The position numbers and the translations under genes were made by a program. The notes beneath the pieces are model-generated. The model made no database searches. It saw only the letters and a list, made by a program, of their open reading frames with translations, and had not been told where the DNA came from. A stretch of 5,873 bases of DNA, from positions 1-5,873 of the forward strand of contig JABDRK010000325.1 in NCBI GenBank assembly GCA_013041785.1. Direction: 5' to 3'. This DNA comes from Eudoraea sp. (lineage in GTDB: Bacteria > Bacteroidota > Bacteroidia > Flavobacteriales > Flavobacteriaceae). Position 1 is the stretch's first letter, and each line of letters opens with the position of its first letter. Positions 5,299-5,873 of this stretch are shown in pieces.

Positions 5299-5873
5299 TC
5301 AGAATGAGACCGTAGCGCCCAACAGGAAATTGATTCCTGCCTGTGGATAGTACCCTGCCCCTTCAATTGTTGTTATAATGCCAGGATTACTGAAATCATC
5401 ATCATAGGTAAAGAAGTAGCCATTGGATACAAGTTTGGCATCGAATATATTATTGACCAGGCCAGAAAACGTGATGGTTTTTATAAAATCATTGATGTCG
5501 ATCCGGTATTGAATATTGAAATCTGTCTGGGAATATGCTTCCAGGATACTATTTTCAGAATCAATATTCCCCATATATTGCTCGCCTACATACTTAGATA
5601 AAAGTGCCACTTCCAGGGCATCTGAGGGTGACCAGGCCAGCCTGCTCCCAATAACTATCCCAGGTGAAAACGCTATATCGGTATTGCCCAGATTTTGCAG
5701 GCTTCCGTCACGCTGGAAGACAAAATCCTCATTTTTATTGCTGCTCAACGCTATATTGGGCTGCCAGTTAAATTGCTCCCCGAGTTTCAGGTTTGCCTCA
5801 ATTTCCAACCCCAGGCGGTAGCTGTCTCCAACATTGGCCCTCAGGGGTGCCCCTACATCATTTAATTCCCCGG
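5299..5873 (-). CDS. TonB-dependent outer-membrane receptor, C-terminal part
   Basis: The last 190 codons of a larger gene whose 5' part lies beyond the right edge. The sequence alternates polar and hydrophobic residues in strand-sized blocks typical of a TonB-dependent beta-barrel: SYRLGLEIEANLKL, then WQPNIALSSNKNEDF, SPGIVIGSRLAWSP, LEVALLSKYVGEQYMGN, and the late-barrel block TFSGLVNNIFDAKLVSNGY with the NNIFD motif common near the end of these receptors. It closes YYPQAGINFLLGATVSF, where the terminal Phe is the outer-membrane insertion signal read by the BAM complex. The frame is open upstream to the window edge, so an internal TTG at 5808 is not the start. Such receptors import iron chelates, vitamin B12 or oligosaccharides; the substrate cannot be told from this portion. 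It converges on the Rieske-like lipoprotein gene with no gap. Confidence 0.9.
   Translation of the reverse strand, partial: GELNDVGAPLRANVGDSYRLGLEIEANLKLGEQFNWQPNIALSSNKNEDFVFQRDGSLQNLGNTDIAFSPGIVIGSRLAWSPSDALEVALLSKYVGEQYMGNIDSENSILEAYSQTDFNIQYRIDINDFIKTITFSGLVNNIFDAKLVSNGYFFTYDDDFSNPGIITTIEGAGYYPQAGINFLLGATVSF

Noticed and set aside
5299..5808. A complete 169-residue protein starting at TTG 5808
   Set aside because: The frame continues open to the window edge with barrel-like sequence, so this is the internal part of a larger receptor gene.
1..5873. Mobile element, CRISPR array, tRNA or defence island
   Set aside because: No transposase or integrase motifs, no regularly spaced repeats, no tRNA-like fold, and no nuclease/helicase combination was seen in any frame.

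Overview
This window looks like chromosomal DNA from a marine-type member of the Flavobacteriaceae (Bacteroidota). The supporting signs are a DUF3127 protein, a Bacteroidota-style HIT protein (first catalytic His in PHVHVHLIP), a histidine kinase with the flavobacterial ETAHQIGTPL H-box, a TonB-dependent receptor ending in Phe, the general absence of Shine-Dalgarno sequences, and a TAnnTTTG-type promoter box. Base composition appears moderate, by eye in the mid-40s % G+C. No mobile element, CRISPR array, tRNA or rRNA was seen, so this is mainly a housekeeping neighbourhood.

Region 1 (1-2043, minus strand) is a probable operon read right to left. It holds a flavin reductase-family FMN protein, a DUF3127 protein with an SSB-like acidic tail three bases downstream, a possible frame-broken small membrane ORF, and then aat (leucyl/phenylalanyl-tRNA-protein transferase), which runs off the left edge and has only a TTG start.

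Region 2 (2154-3661, plus strand) is a two-gene unit transcribed divergently from region 1. It encodes a membrane histidine kinase with no response regulator beside it, and two bases later a small membrane-anchored zinc-ribbon-like protein. Its 3' end overlaps the convergent HIT gene by 14 bases.

Region 3 (3648-4615, minus strand) carries a HIT-family hydrolase and greA. A strong intrinsic terminator follows greA and separates the two.

Region 4 (4616-4863) has no intact gene. It contains two more hairpins and what looks like the decayed 3' end of a small minus-strand gene.

Region 5 (4864-5873) has a lipoprotein with a degenerate Rieske fold (plus strand) that meets head-on, with zero intervening bases, the 3' end of a TonB-dependent receptor gene (minus strand, cut by the right edge).

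No clearly new multi-gene system is visible. The points most worth a second look are the SSB-like tail on the DUF3127 protein, the Rieske-like lipoprotein that lacks a cluster ligand, the kinase/zinc-ribbon pair, and the two small broken ORFs.
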